Shown: positions 35,643 to 44,414 of the stretch, piece by piece
How the letters are laid out: each line of letters opens with the position of its first letter
Position numbering within the stretch: position 1 is the first letter of the stretch
Assembly: GCF_001865015.1 (NCBI RefSeq)
Contig: NZ_MJGV01000057.1
Coordinates: 1-48,821 of the forward strand
DNA from: Curtobacterium sp. MMLR14_010
Lineage (GTDB): Bacteria; Actinomycetota; Actinomycetes; Actinomycetales; Microbacteriaceae
Length of the DNA: 48,821 nucleotides
Direction: 5' to 3'
Notes under the pieces: generated by a model
Databases searched by the model: none
What the model was told of the DNA's origin: nothing
What the model saw: the letters and a program-made list of their open reading frames with translations, nothing else
Program-made: the position numbers and the translations under genes

Positions 35643-37052
35643 TCAGTACTCCGGGTCACGCGGACGGGCCGGGCGTTCGGGGCGCTCGGCGGGGGTCTCG
35701 ATCGACGACGTCCCCAGGCTCACGGTCTCGGGCTCGGGGGTCGCCACAGGCTGCCCATTCTCCCGCTCGTCCCTGCCAGCCGCCTCCACGAGCGCGATCT
35801 CCTCCGCGAAGCGGCGGTCCCGCTCGGCCTTGCGGACGGCGGCGGCCTCCGCCGCGGCGCGCTCGCGCCCCCGCAGCTTGCGGACCCGCGCCGGACGGAT
35901 CACCAGGCGGCCGATGCGGTCCGAGTTGATGGCGAGCACGGGGCCGAGCACGGCCATGACGAGGACGTACAGGCCCGCGAACGCGGTGATCCGGTCCTCC
36001 AGCCCGGCGGCAGCCGAGAGCGTCGCGAGGATCAGCGCGAACTCGCCGCGGTTCACCAGGATCACGGCCGTGTTGATGCCCTGCTGGACGTTGAAGCCGT
36101 TCATCCTCGCGACGAGCTGGCCTGCGACGGCGTTCAGCACGACGGTCATGCCGATCGCGGCGAGCACCGGCCAGAACACCTCGCCGAAGGTCGCGATGTC
36201 CAGCCCGAGGCCGAAGTTGACGAAGAAGAACGCGGCGAAGACGTCACGCATCGGGAGCGCGAGCTGCTCGATGCGGTCGCGGTAGCGCGTCGCCCCGCAG
36301 AGCAGGCCGATGACGAACGCCCCGATGGCGTCGGTCACGCCGAGCAGGTCGCCGATGCCGCCGAACATCACCGCGAGGCCGAAGAACAGCACGGTGAAGA
36401 GCTCGTCGTCACGGGTGGCGAAGAGCTTCGAGACCTGCTTGCCGCCGTACCGCGCCAGGGTGAACATCACGATGAGGAAGCCGAACGCGAGCGCGAGCTT
36501 GCCGATCACGCCCCAGATGTTCGTGTCACCGGAGAGCACGACGGACACGATCGCGAGGTAGATCGCGATGAAGACGTCCTCGATCACGGTGACCCCGAGG
36601 ATCATCGGGGTCTCGTCGTTCGCGAGCCGCCGCAGCTCGATGAGGAGCTTCGTCACGATCGCGCTCGACGAGGTCGCCGTCATGCCCGCGATCACCAGGG
36701 CTTCGCGGGTGCCCCAGCCGAGGGAGAACCCGAACGCGAAGCCGACGGCCATGTTGATCGCGACGTACGTGCCGCCGGAGACCAGGAGCTTGCCGGCGTT
36801 GCCGTAGAACTCCTCTTGGTCGAACTCGAGCCCGAGGTTGAACAGCAGCAGGATCAACCCGAAGGTCGCGATCAGCTCGATCGTGTGCGACTCGACGCTC
36901 AGCCCGATCCACGGCGTGTGCGGGCTCGCGATGAGCCCGACGACCATGTAGATCGGGATGGCCGGCAGGCCGATCAGCTTGCCCAGTCGTCCGAGGACGT
37001 AGGCGATGAGGAACAGGGCTCCGATGGTGAGCAGCTCACCACCGAGGTGCAT
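35643..37052 (-). CDS. CPA2-family monovalent cation/proton antiporter
   Basis: 469 residues. About twelve helices occupy residues 1-385, with the CPA2 blocks GLILLLFNLGLEF, ATSSSAIVTKLL (conserved in KefB/KhtU-type exchangers), DAIGAFVIGLL and NRGEFALILATL. A charged cytoplasmic tail (385-469: Arg/Glu/Ala-rich helix, then Pro/Glu-rich end) has no RCK domain of its own. That function is supplied by the regulatory subunit gene directly upstream. Likely exchanges K+ (or Na+) for H+. Confidence 0.92.
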   Translation of the reverse strand: MHLGGELLTIGALFLIAYVLGRLGKLIGLPAIPIYMVVGLIASPHTPWIGLSVESHTIELIATFGLILLLFNLGLEFDQEEFYGNAGKLLVSGGTYVAINMAVGFAFGFSLGWGTREALVIAGMTATSSSAIVTKLLIELRRLANDETPMILGVTVIEDVFIAIYLAIVSVVLSGDTNIWGVIGKLALAFGFLIVMFTLARYGGKQVSKLFATRDDELFTVLFFGLAVMFGGIGDLLGVTDAIGAFVIGLLCGATRYRDRIEQLALPMRDVFAAFFFVNFGLGLDIATFGEVFWPVLAAIGMTVVLNAVAGQLVARMNGFNVQQGINTAVILVNRGEFALILATLSAAAGLEDRITAFAGLYVLVMAVLGPVLAINSDRIGRLVIRPARVRKLRGRERAAAEAAAVRKAERDRRFAEEIALVEAAGRDERENGQPVATPEPETVSLGTSSIETPAERPERPARPRDPEY

Positions 37053-37057
37053 GCCGG

Positions 37058-37591
37058 TTACCTTCCGGGCGGCGCCTCGGCAGCAGCAGCCGCCGCGAGC
37101 TCACCGCTGCGGTAGAAGGAGAAGGCCTTCGTGACCTTCTCGGGGGAACCGGCCACGACGATGGTGTCGCCGGGGAAGACGACGAAGTCGGCCGAGGGGG
37201 CGGGGTTGGCACTGTCGCCACGGACGACCGCGACGACGGTCAGGCCGATGAAGCCCGAGTCGTGCAGGTCGCCGAGCGGCTTGCCGGCGATGGCGTCCTC
37301 GTAGTCGACGGAGAACCAGTCGATGGACAGGCCGGGGATCTCGTCGAGCTTGTCGAGGCCCTCCGTGATGCGGGTGCCACCGAGGAGCTCGGCGAGCGTG
37401 TGGGCCTCGTCGTCGCTGAGGCGCAGCGAGACCTTCTCCGACTTGTCGGCGCCGTCCGAGACGTCGGCGAAGGAGATGAGGTCGGAGTGACCCGACCTGT
37501 GCGTGATGACCCCGCACTTGCCACCGTCGTCGGTGTAGAAGCTGTGCAGTACGCCGACTCCGGGGAGTTTGACGCGATGAACGTCGACCAT
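37058..37591 (-). CDS. Antiporter regulatory subunit with RCK_C/TrkA-C domain (KhtT-like)
   Basis: 177 residues from ATG at 37591, with GGGAG five bases upstream. The N-terminal part (VDVHRVKLPGVGVLHSFYTDDGGKCGV) resembles KhtT; the C-terminal RCK_C domain (about 90-160) includes GKPLGDLHDSGFIGLTVVAVVRG and FPGDTIVVAGSPEKV, a ligand-binding fold. It precedes the CPA2 antiporter by 5 bases. KhtT with KhtU in Bacillus forms a K+/H+ antiporter gated by pH and cyclic-di-AMP; whether that ligand is used here is unknown. Confidence 0.88.
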   Translation of the reverse strand: MVDVHRVKLPGVGVLHSFYTDDGGKCGVITHRSGHSDLISFADVSDGADKSEKVSLRLSDDEAHTLAELLGGTRITEGLDKLDEIPGLSIDWFSVDYEDAIAGKPLGDLHDSGFIGLTVVAVVRGDSANPAPSADFVVFPGDTIVVAGSPEKVTKAFSFYRSGELAAAAAAEAPPGR

Positions 37592-37675
37592 GATGGCTCC
37601 CTTTCCCAGGACTCCCATGCTAACCACCGCCGGGGACCGTCCATTCCGTTCTCCACAGGTCGGCCGGCCATGTGA

Positions 37676-37719
37676 CGGACGGGAGGCTCGTGGCCAGCCA
37701 GCCATGAGCCTCCCGTCCG
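37676..37719 (-). terminator. glpD terminator, variant of the GGGAGGCTCG repeat hairpin
   Basis: CGGACGGGAGGCTCGTGGC (37676-37694) pairs with 37701-37719 at 18 of 19 positions around a 6-nt loop, 16 bases beyond the glpD stop. Confidence 0.75.
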
Positions 37720-37735
37720 GTGGGTACCCAGCCGG

Positions 37736-39607
37736 TCAGCTGGGTTCGGTGGTCTTCTCGCCCACGACCTGCTCGTCGTCCGCGGTGGCGCCCTCGGCGC
37801 CGTCGCTGCGGCCGCCGCCGGGCACGACGTCGTCCTCGTCGAAGCCGAACGCGATGTCCGGCGCCTCGAGGCGCACGCGGTCGGCGGATTCGTCGTCGGG
37901 CTGGAGCTGGGACTCGCGCTCGGCCGCGACGCGCTTGCGGTAGTTCGCCACCTCGGCCTCGGTCTGCTCCTGGTCCCAGCCGAGCACGCCGGCCATCAGC
38001 CGGGCGGCGACGGGGGCGGCGGACTCGCCACGGTCCCAGGCCTCGATCGAGATCCGCGTGCGGCGGGCGAGCACGTCCTCCAGGTGCAGGGCGCCCTCGT
38101 GCGAGGCTGCGTAGACGACCTCGGCGCCGATGTAGTCGTCGGCTCCCGGCAGGGCCTCGGCGAGCGCGGGGTCCTCCTTGACGAGCTGCAGCACCTCGGT
38201 GGTCAGCGTGCCGTACCGGTTCAGCAGGTGCTCGATGCGGACCTTGTGCAGGCCGAACGACCGGGCGGTACGACCGCGCTTGTTCCACGCGGCCGGGTAG
38301 CCCTCGGCGCCGAGCAGCGGGATGTCCTGCGTGGTGGACGCCGGGATCGTGCCGTCCATCGCGGCGACGGCCTCGTCGATGGCGTCCTTGCCCATCACGC
38401 GGTAGGTCGTCCACTTGCCACCGGCGACGACGACGAGGCCGGGCGCGGTGTGGGTGACGACGTGCTCGCGGCTGAGCTTCGAGGTCTGGTCGGACTCGCC
38501 GGCGAGCAGCGGGCGGAGGCCGGCGTAGACGCCCTCGACGTCCTCGCGCGTCAGCGGGACCCGGAGGACCGTGTTGACGTGCTCGAGGATGTAGTCGATG
38601 TCCGCAGCGGTGGCGGCCGGGTGCGCCTTGTCGAGGTACCAGTCGGTGTCCGTCGTGCCGACCAGCCAGTGCCGGCCCCACGGGATCACGAACAGCACGC
38701 TCTTCTCCGTGCGGAGGATCATGCCCATGTTCGACTGGAAGCGGTCACGCGGGATGACGAGGTGCACGCCCTTGGACGCCCGGACCTTGAACTGCCCGCG
38801 GGTGCCGACCATCGCCTGGGTGTCGTCGGTCCAGACGCCGGTCGCGTTGACGACCTGCTTCGCGCGGATGTCGAACCGCTCCCCCGTCTGGATGTCGTGC
38901 GCGTGGGCTCCGACGACGCGTTCGCCGACCTTGATGAAGCCCTCGATGCGGACCCGTGCAGCGGCGTGCGCGCCGTAGGCGGCTGCCGTCCGCACGAGCG
39001 AGGACACGTAGCGGGCGTCATCGACCTGCGCGTCGTAGTAGGTCATGCCGCCGACGAAGGCGTCCTTCTTCAGGGACGGCATCGACTTCAGCACCTGCGT
39101 GCGGGTGAGGTGCCGGTGGTGCGGGACGCCGGGAGGACGCCCGCCGGACCAGCTGAAGGCGTCGTACATCGCCATGCCGATGCCGATGTAGAAGCGCTCC
39201 CACACGCGGTGGTTGAGCGGGTAGAGGAAGCGCACGGGCTTCACCAGGTGCGGGGCGATGCGCTGCAGCAGCAGGCCGCGTTCGATGAGGGCCTCGCGCA
39301 CCAGGGCGAAGTTGAGCTGCTCGAGGTAGCGGATGCCGCCGTGGACGAGCTTCGACGACCGGCTCGACGTGCCCGAGCCCCAGTCGCGCGCCTCGACGAT
39401 GCCGACGCTGAGTCCACGCGTCACGGCGTCGAGGGCGCTGCCGCCACCGACGATCCCGCCGCCGACGACCAGGACGTCGAGCTCCTTGGTCTTCAGCGTC
39501 TCGATGGCCGCTGCCCGTTCGTCCGGGCCGAGCCTCGCCCGAGGATCGAACCCTGCCGTGCCGAACGCACCCGTCGGTGCCTTCTTGCCTGAGACCGTCG
39601 TTGCCAT
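37736..39607 (-). CDS. glpD: Aerobic glycerol-3-phosphate dehydrogenase
   Basis: 623 residues from ATG at 39607, with GGAGG six bases upstream; an ATG 24 bases further upstream lacks such a site. The FAD-binding motif VVGGGIVGGGSALDA is near residue 46. GTSSRSSKLVHGGIRYLEQ, LYPLNHRVWERFYIGIGM, VNATGVWTDD and GKWTTYRVMGKDA are GlpD family blocks. The C-terminal cap domain extends to ~565; the last ~55 residues are an acidic tail (ADDEQVVGEKTTEPS). It oxidises glycerol-3-phosphate to DHAP at the membrane with quinone. Confidence 0.96.
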   Translation of the reverse strand: MATTVSGKKAPTGAFGTAGFDPRARLGPDERAAAIETLKTKELDVLVVGGGIVGGGSALDAVTRGLSVGIVEARDWGSGTSSRSSKLVHGGIRYLEQLNFALVREALIERGLLLQRIAPHLVKPVRFLYPLNHRVWERFYIGIGMAMYDAFSWSGGRPPGVPHHRHLTRTQVLKSMPSLKKDAFVGGMTYYDAQVDDARYVSSLVRTAAAYGAHAAARVRIEGFIKVGERVVGAHAHDIQTGERFDIRAKQVVNATGVWTDDTQAMVGTRGQFKVRASKGVHLVIPRDRFQSNMGMILRTEKSVLFVIPWGRHWLVGTTDTDWYLDKAHPAATAADIDYILEHVNTVLRVPLTREDVEGVYAGLRPLLAGESDQTSKLSREHVVTHTAPGLVVVAGGKWTTYRVMGKDAIDEAVAAMDGTIPASTTQDIPLLGAEGYPAAWNKRGRTARSFGLHKVRIEHLLNRYGTLTTEVLQLVKEDPALAEALPGADDYIGAEVVYAASHEGALHLEDVLARRTRISIEAWDRGESAAPVAARLMAGVLGWDQEQTEAEVANYRKRVAAERESQLQPDDESADRVRLEAPDIAFGFDEDDVVPGGGRSDGAEGATADDEQVVGEKTTEPS

Positions 39608-39685
39608 GGTCGCCTCCGCGCACCCGAGCACCTGCGTGCTCTGCTCAGGCGCCGGGCGTCACCCGGAGGACCGGGCGCACCGCCG

Positions 39686-40804
39686 TCAGCGGTGGTACGG
39701 CGCCACGACCACTTCTACTCGCTGGAACTCCTTGACGTCGGAGTACCCGGTCGTCGCCATCGAGCGACGCAGGGCGCCGACGATGTTCGCGCGGCCGTCC
39801 CACGTCGGGGTGGGGCCGTTGAGGACGTCCTCGAGCGGGGCGATCGTCCCGACCTCGACCCGACGGCCGCGGGGCAGCTCCGGGTGGTGGGCCTCGGCAC
39901 CCCAGTGGAAGCCGCCGCCGGGGGCCTCGGAGGCGCGGGCGAGGACGGTGCCGAGCATGACGGCGTCGGCGCCCATCGCGATCGCCTTGACGACGTCGCC
40001 GGCGGTGTCGAGACCGCCGTCGGCGATGACGTGCACGTAGCGGCCACCGGACTCGTCCATGTAGTCGCGTCGGGCACCGGCGATGTCGGCCACCGCGGTC
40101 GCCATCGGCGCGTGGATGCCGAGCGCCGCACGCGTGGTCGACGCAGCACCGCCGCCGAAGCCCACGAGGACGCCGGCAGCACCGGTGCGCATCAGGTGCA
40201 GTGCGGCCGTGTACGTCGAGGCGCCACCGACGATCACGGGGACGTCGAGCTCGTAGATGAACTTCTTGAGGTTGAGCGGCTCGGTGTTCTGCGAGACGTG
40301 CTCGGCGGACACCGTGGTGCCGCGGATGACGAACAGGTCGACGCCGGCATCGACGACCGTCTTCGAGAACTCCTGCGTGCGCTGCGGGCTGAGCGAGCCG
40401 GCGACCGGGACACCGGCGGCACGGATCTCGGCCAGGCGCGCGGTGATCAGCTCGGCCTTGACCGGCTCGGCGTAGATCTCCTGCATGCGCTTGGTGACGT
40501 TGCCGTCGGTGAGCGCCCGGATCTCGGCGTAGTAGGGCTCGGGGTCCTCGTACCGGGTCCAGAGGCCCTCGAGGTCGAGCACCCCGAGGATGCCCAGACG
40601 GCCCATCTGGATCACCGTCGCGGGCGAGGACACGGAGTCCATCGGCGCCGCGAGGATCGGGGCCTCGAACGTGAAGGCGTCGATCGACCACTGGACGCTG
40701 ACGTCCTGCGGGTCGCGGGTGCGCCGCGAGGGGACCACTGCGATGTCGTCGAACGCGTACGCCCGACGTCCGCGCTTGCCTGCACCGATCTCGACTTCAC
40801 TCAC
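39686..40804 (-). CDS. guaB3: GuaB3-family IMP dehydrogenase-related protein
   Basis: 372 residues, lacking CBS domains. Family sequence includes FDDIAVVPSRRTRDPQDV, LAAPMDSVSSPATVI, YVHVIADGGLDTAGDVVKAIAMGADAVMLGT and GGFHWGAEAHHPELPRG. The active-site loop reads GFGGGAASTTR near 218; the bona fide IMPDH at 46072 has GPGSICTTR, so the catalytic Cys position is not Cys here. GuaB3 proteins have been linked to GMP reductase-type activity in some bacteria; function here is open. GTG at 40804 has TAGGCT (40811-40816) six bases upstream, consistent with a leaderless transcript. Confidence 0.9.
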   Translation of the reverse strand: MSEVEIGAGKRGRRAYAFDDIAVVPSRRTRDPQDVSVQWSIDAFTFEAPILAAPMDSVSSPATVIQMGRLGILGVLDLEGLWTRYEDPEPYYAEIRALTDGNVTKRMQEIYAEPVKAELITARLAEIRAAGVPVAGSLSPQRTQEFSKTVVDAGVDLFVIRGTTVSAEHVSQNTEPLNLKKFIYELDVPVIVGGASTYTAALHLMRTGAAGVLVGFGGGAASTTRAALGIHAPMATAVADIAGARRDYMDESGGRYVHVIADGGLDTAGDVVKAIAMGADAVMLGTVLARASEAPGGGFHWGAEAHHPELPRGRRVEVGTIAPLEDVLNGPTPTWDGRANIVGALRRSMATTGYSDVKEFQRVEVVVAPYHR

Positions 40805-40810
40805 CCGGCA

Positions 40811-40816
40811 AGCCTA
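40811..40816 (-). promoter_or_regulatory. -10-like element upstream of guaB3
   Basis: TAGGCT on the minus strand, then TGCCGG and the GTG start. The predicted +1 coincides with the start codon. Confidence 0.4.
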
Positions 40817-40861
40817 GCGGGCGCGGGGGTGGGCGTGCCCGGGTGCGGGTGGGCGGCTGGG

Positions 40862-40917
40862 GGTGCGTGGTGCGTGGTGCGTGGTGCGTGGTGCGTGGTG
40901 CGAGGTGCGAGGTGCGA
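40862..40917. repeat. Heptanucleotide tandem array (GGTGCGT)n
   Basis: Five perfect GGTGCGT units (40862-40896) followed by three GGTGCGA units (40897-40917). From about 41000 to 41075 there is a second low-complexity stretch made of GCGGGCG/GGCGGGC runs. Together they fill much of the 277-base gap between guaB3 and the small membrane protein gene; no other feature was seen there. Confidence 0.9.
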
Positions 40918-41081
40918 GGTTGACCACCCCGTGCGCGTACACGTGCTCGCACCGAGTGGGCAACGGGGCACCGGGCGAGAGACCGCGCACGGTGCGGGCG
41001 GGCGGCGGGCGTGCGGCGGGCGGGCGGCGGGCGCGCGGCGGGCGGGCGCCGGGCGCGCGGCGGGCGTCCGCGGGGCGCAGC

Positions 41082-41264
41082 TCAGCGCGGGCGTCGGCGT
41101 TTCCGGCGGAGCATGCGCAGCGTCAGGCCGAGCCCGAGCGCCAACACGACGAGCACGACGAGCAGGAGCGCCGCGACCTTCACGAGCAGTGCCGCCCCGA
41201 TGAAGAGCACCGCGAAGACCACCCACACGAGGATGTCCATCGCGATGCTCGAGACCCGATCCAC
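41082..41264 (-). CDS. Small single- or double-span membrane protein
   Basis: 60 residues from GTG at 41264 (or 52 from ATG at 41240). Two consecutive hydrophobic stretches (ILVWVVFAVLFIGAALLVKV and AALLLVVLVVLALGLGL) end in a basic LRMLRRKRRRPR tail. The GTG has TAGCGT seven bases upstream (41272-41277), as in other predicted leaderless starts of this window. No family is recognised, and nothing nearby indicates a function. It could be a non-coding hydrophobic frame, but the basic end and promoter make expression plausible. Confidence 0.5.
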   Translation of the reverse strand: MDRVSSIAMDILVWVVFAVLFIGAALLVKVAALLLVVLVVLALGLGLTLRMLRRKRRRPR

Positions 41265-41500
41265 CTGCGGAACGCTACCTGCTCGGCGGGGGCGAGCCGA
41301 GCCTCCAGGCCGTGCCACCGTGCCGCCGTGCCGCCGGCCCACGACCTGCCGAGTGGTCACGACACCCCGTCGGTTCCGCGCCCACCGGTCGCAGGCCGTC
41401 GGTGTCGCGCCTCCGGGCCGACGAATCGTGACCGCTCGGCGGACGTGAGCGGGGATTCGTGACCGGTCGCCACCAGAACAGAGCCCTCACAACGAGGGAA
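41265..41500. other. Intergenic region with repeat motifs, no gene
   Basis: It contains GAGCCGAGCCTCC (fragment of the GGAGGCTCG repeat, ~41293), CCGAGTGGTCACGAC (41349-41363) and its near inverse ATCGTGACCGCTCGGCG (41425-41441), and ATTCGTGACCGGTCGCC just after. The first of these is the exact reverse complement of a motif at 32534-32548. No supported ORF. Confidence 0.5.
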
Positions 41501-41539
41501 AGGGGCCGTGCGGCGCTGACGCGACTTCGCACGACCCCT
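41501..41539 (-). terminator. Terminator of the livHMGF operon
   Basis: AGGGGCCGTGCG (41501-41512) pairs with CGCACGACCCCT (41528-41539), 11 of 12 positions, 15-nt loop, 47 bases beyond the livF stop. Confidence 0.6.
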
Positions 41540-41585
41540 CTCGTGCCGGTACCGCCCCCACAGCGGCACCGGCAGTCGACTCCAC

Positions 41586-42413
41586 TCAGCGAGCGGCGTC
41601 GACGTCCTTGGCGAGCGTCCCGAGGTAGAGCTCGATGACCTTGGGGTCGTCGGCGAGCTCCCGCCCGGTGCCCGAGTACGCGTTCCGACCCTGGTCGAGC
41701 ACGTACCCACGATCGCAGATCTGGAGACAGCGTCGCGCGTTCTGCTCGACCATGATGATCGACACCCCCGCCTTGTTGATGCGACGGGTGCGGATGAAGG
41801 TCTCGTCCTGGCGCACCGGGGACAGTCCGGCGCTCGGCTCGTCGAGCAGCAGCACCTTCGGGTCCATCATCAGCGCCCGGGCCATGGCGACCGACTGCCG
41901 CTCACCACCGGACAGCGATCCGGCGCGCTGACCCTTCCGCTCGCCGAGGACGGGGAACAGGTCGTAGATGACCTCGAGCCGTTCCGCGAACTTCTTCGGC
42001 CGGAGGTAGATCCCCATCTGCAGGTTCTCCTCGATCGAGAGCGAGGGGAACACGTTGTTCGACTGCGGCACGAAGCCGACGCCGGCCTGCACGAGCTTGT
42101 TGGCCTTCATGTTCGTGATGTCGTCGCCCTCGAGGGTCACCGAGCCCTCGCGGACCGAGACCAGGCCGAACAGGGCCTTGAGCAGCGTGGACTTGCCGGC
42201 GCCGTTCGGGCCGATGATCCCGATGAGCTCGCCCGGGTAGCACTCCAGGTCACAACCGTTGAGGATGTTGACCCCGGGCAGGTACCCGGCGACGAGCCCG
42301 CTGGCCCGCATCACCGGTTCCAGGGTCGCGGTTCCGGACGCCGCAGCCGGACTGGAGGCTCGCCCCGCGTCCGCGCCGCTCGTCGCGTGGGACCCGTTGG
42401 TCGCGTCGGTCAT
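41586..42413 (-). CDS. livF: Branched-chain amino-acid ABC transporter ATP-binding protein (LivF type)
   Basis: 275 residues. Walker A GIIGPNGAGKST, signature SLSGGERQSVAMARAL, Walker B VLLLDEPSAGLSP and H-loop IIMVEQNARRCL identify a LivF-type ATPase. An Ala/Ser-rich extension of ~35 residues precedes the domain (GSHATSGADAGRASSPAAASG) and its DNA contains a GGAGGCTCG fragment at 42354. ATG overlaps the livG stop by 4 bases; last gene of the operon. Confidence 0.95.
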   Translation of the reverse strand: MTDATNGSHATSGADAGRASSPAAASGTATLEPVMRASGLVAGYLPGVNILNGCDLECYPGELIGIIGPNGAGKSTLLKALFGLVSVREGSVTLEGDDITNMKANKLVQAGVGFVPQSNNVFPSLSIEENLQMGIYLRPKKFAERLEVIYDLFPVLGERKGQRAGSLSGGERQSVAMARALMMDPKVLLLDEPSAGLSPVRQDETFIRTRRINKAGVSIIMVEQNARRCLQICDRGYVLDQGRNAYSGTGRELADDPKVIELYLGTLAKDVDAAR

Positions 42414-43423
42414 CGGGTGGCCTTCCCGTCGTCGGCGGCGTCGGCCGCGTCTGGTGTGGTGTGCGTCGTGCCGGGCGCGTTGCCGACGGGCGCGCCCGCG
42501 GTCGAGCCGGGTCCTGCGTGCGCTTCGTCGGCGACCTCCCCGGCGAGTTCCTCGTAGGTCTCCTCGGTGAGGAGCGAGTCGTCGCCCAGGTCGGTGTCGT
42601 GGTGTGCGCCGAGGTAGGCGTCGATGACGGCCTGGTCGTCCATGACGGTCGAGGCGGGACCCTCGGCGACGACGCGGCCCTCGGCCATGACGACGACCCA
42701 GTCCGAGATGTGCCGGACCATGTGCATGTCGTGCTCGACGAACAGCACGGTCATGCCGTCGTCACGCAGGGACTGGATGTGGCCGAGGAGCGACTGGGTC
42801 AGCGCGGGGTTCACGCCGGCCATCGGCTCGTCGAGCATGATCATCGTCGGGTCGGACATGAGTGCCCGCGCCATCTCGAGGAGCTTCCGCTGGCCGCCCG
42901 AGAGCGAGCCCGCGTAGTCGTCCTTCTTCTCGAGGAGCTTGAAGCGGGCCAGGAGGTCCTCGGCCTTCGCCGTGATCTCCTTCTCGCGCTTCGACCACAG
43001 CGGCCGGATGAGCGCGGCGAAGAAGTTCTCGCCGGGCTGGTCCTTCGCGCCGAGGAGCATGTTCTGCATCACGGTGAGGCGGGACAGCGCCTTGGTCAGC
43101 TGGAACGTGCGGACCATGCCGGCCCGGGCGACCTTCGCCGCACCGGTGTTGCCGAGCGTCGCGCCGTTGAACTGCCAGCGGGCCTCCTTCCCGCTCGTCG
43201 GCTTGTCGAAGCCGGTGAGCAGGTTGAAGAACGTGGTCTTGCCGGCACCGTTCGGGCCGATGAGCGCCGTGATGGAACCGCGCTGGACCTCGAGGTGGTC
43301 GACGTCGACCGCCGTCATGCCACCGAACTTCCGGCTGATGTTGTCGACCGTCAGGATCGCGTCGGGCTTCGATGCCCCGGGCGTGTGCGACACCGTGGTC
43401 GCGGGTGCGTGCGGATCAGACAC
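42410..43423 (-). CDS. livG: Branched-chain amino-acid ABC transporter ATP-binding protein (LivG type)
   Basis: 337 residues. Walker A LIGPNGAGKTTFFN, signature GSLSGGQRKLLEMARAL, Walker B MIMLDEPMAGVNP and H-loop VLFVEHDMHMV match LivG. It is longer than usual because of an acidic C-terminal extension from about residue 285 (TEETYEELAGEVADEAHAGP and a Thr/Ala/Asp-rich end). GTG at 43423 overlaps the livM stop by 8 bases. Confidence 0.95.
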   Translation of the reverse strand: MSDPHAPATTVSHTPGASKPDAILTVDNISRKFGGMTAVDVDHLEVQRGSITALIGPNGAGKTTFFNLLTGFDKPTSGKEARWQFNGATLGNTGAAKVARAGMVRTFQLTKALSRLTVMQNMLLGAKDQPGENFFAALIRPLWSKREKEITAKAEDLLARFKLLEKKDDYAGSLSGGQRKLLEMARALMSDPTMIMLDEPMAGVNPALTQSLLGHIQSLRDDGMTVLFVEHDMHMVRHISDWVVVMAEGRVVAEGPASTVMDDQAVIDAYLGAHHDTDLGDDSLLTEETYEELAGEVADEAHAGPGSTAGAPVGNAPGTTHTTPDAADAADDGKATR

Positions 43424-44402
43424 TGAACGTCAGCTCCTTCTTGTTGCCGAGGAGTCCCTGTGGGCGGAACACGATGAGGAGCATGAGCGCGACGCCGACG
43501 AGCACGTAGGAGAACTGCTCCGCCTGCTGCGCGTTCATGATCGAGTTCGGGATGAAGTCCCCGGCGAGGGTGCGGATGCCGAGTCGCACGACGAAGAACA
43601 GCACGGCGCCGAGCACCGGCCCGAAGACCGTCGCCGCCCCACCGAGGATGAGCGCCGTCCAGATGAAGAACGTCATCGAGCGACCCATCGCGTCCGGCTG
43701 CACCGAACTCGGGATGACGTAGATGATCCCGGCGAGTGCTCCGAGCGCACCACCGAAGACGAGCGCCTGCATCTTGTACGAGTAGACGCTCTTGCCGAGC
43801 GAGCGCACGGCGTCCTCGTCCTCGCGGATGGCCTTCACGACGCGGCCCCAGGGGCTGCGCATGAGCAGGAAGAGCACCAGCGTGAACAGGGCCACGAGGC
43901 CCCAGCCGACGATGCGGATCCACCAGCCGTTGACGCCGTTGTTGGAGTACGTGAACCACAGGATCGTGGTGGTGCCGTCGGGCAGGAAGCTCAGGGCGTT
44001 GAACGGGTCGCGGTAGCTCGAGCCGGTGATGCCGTTCGAGCCGCCCGTGGTCGTGGTCAGCAGACTCGAGCGTCCGACCATCCGGATGATCTCCGCCCCG
44101 GAGATCGTCACGATCGCCAGGTAGTCGCCGCGGAGCCGGAGGGTCGGGATGCCGAGGATGATCGCGAACACGATCGACACCAGCAGGGCGACGAGGACGG
44201 CCATCCCGAGGGGCAGGCCGTTCGTGATCGAGATGGCGAACCCGTAGGCACCGAGCAGCAGGAACGCTGCCTGGCCCATGTTGACGAGTCCGGTGAGGCC
44301 GAAGTGCACGTTCAGCCCGATGGCGGCGAGCGCGAACGCGGCCGTCGTGGGCGCGAGGGCCTCCTGCGTCAGAGAACTGAGGAGGTTGAGGATGTAGTCC
44401 AT
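43416..44402 (-). CDS. livM: Branched-chain amino-acid ABC transporter permease (LivM type)
   Basis: 328 residues with about nine helices. NVHFGLTGLVNMGQAAFLLLGAYG, LRGDYLAIVTISGAEIIRM, SPWGRVVKAIREDEDAVRSLGKSVYSYK (the EAA-like cytoplasmic loop contacting the ATPase) and VFRPQGLLGNKKEL at the C-terminus are LivM blocks. It starts 12 bases after livH. Confidence 0.95.
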   Translation of the reverse strand: MDYILNLLSSLTQEALAPTTAAFALAAIGLNVHFGLTGLVNMGQAAFLLLGAYGFAISITNGLPLGMAVLVALLVSIVFAIILGIPTLRLRGDYLAIVTISGAEIIRMVGRSSLLTTTTGGSNGITGSSYRDPFNALSFLPDGTTTILWFTYSNNGVNGWWIRIVGWGLVALFTLVLFLLMRSPWGRVVKAIREDEDAVRSLGKSVYSYKMQALVFGGALGALAGIIYVIPSSVQPDAMGRSMTFFIWTALILGGAATVFGPVLGAVLFFVVRLGIRTLAGDFIPNSIMNAQQAEQFSYVLVGVALMLLIVFRPQGLLGNKKELTFSV

Positions 44403-44414
44403 GGCGGCGCTCCC

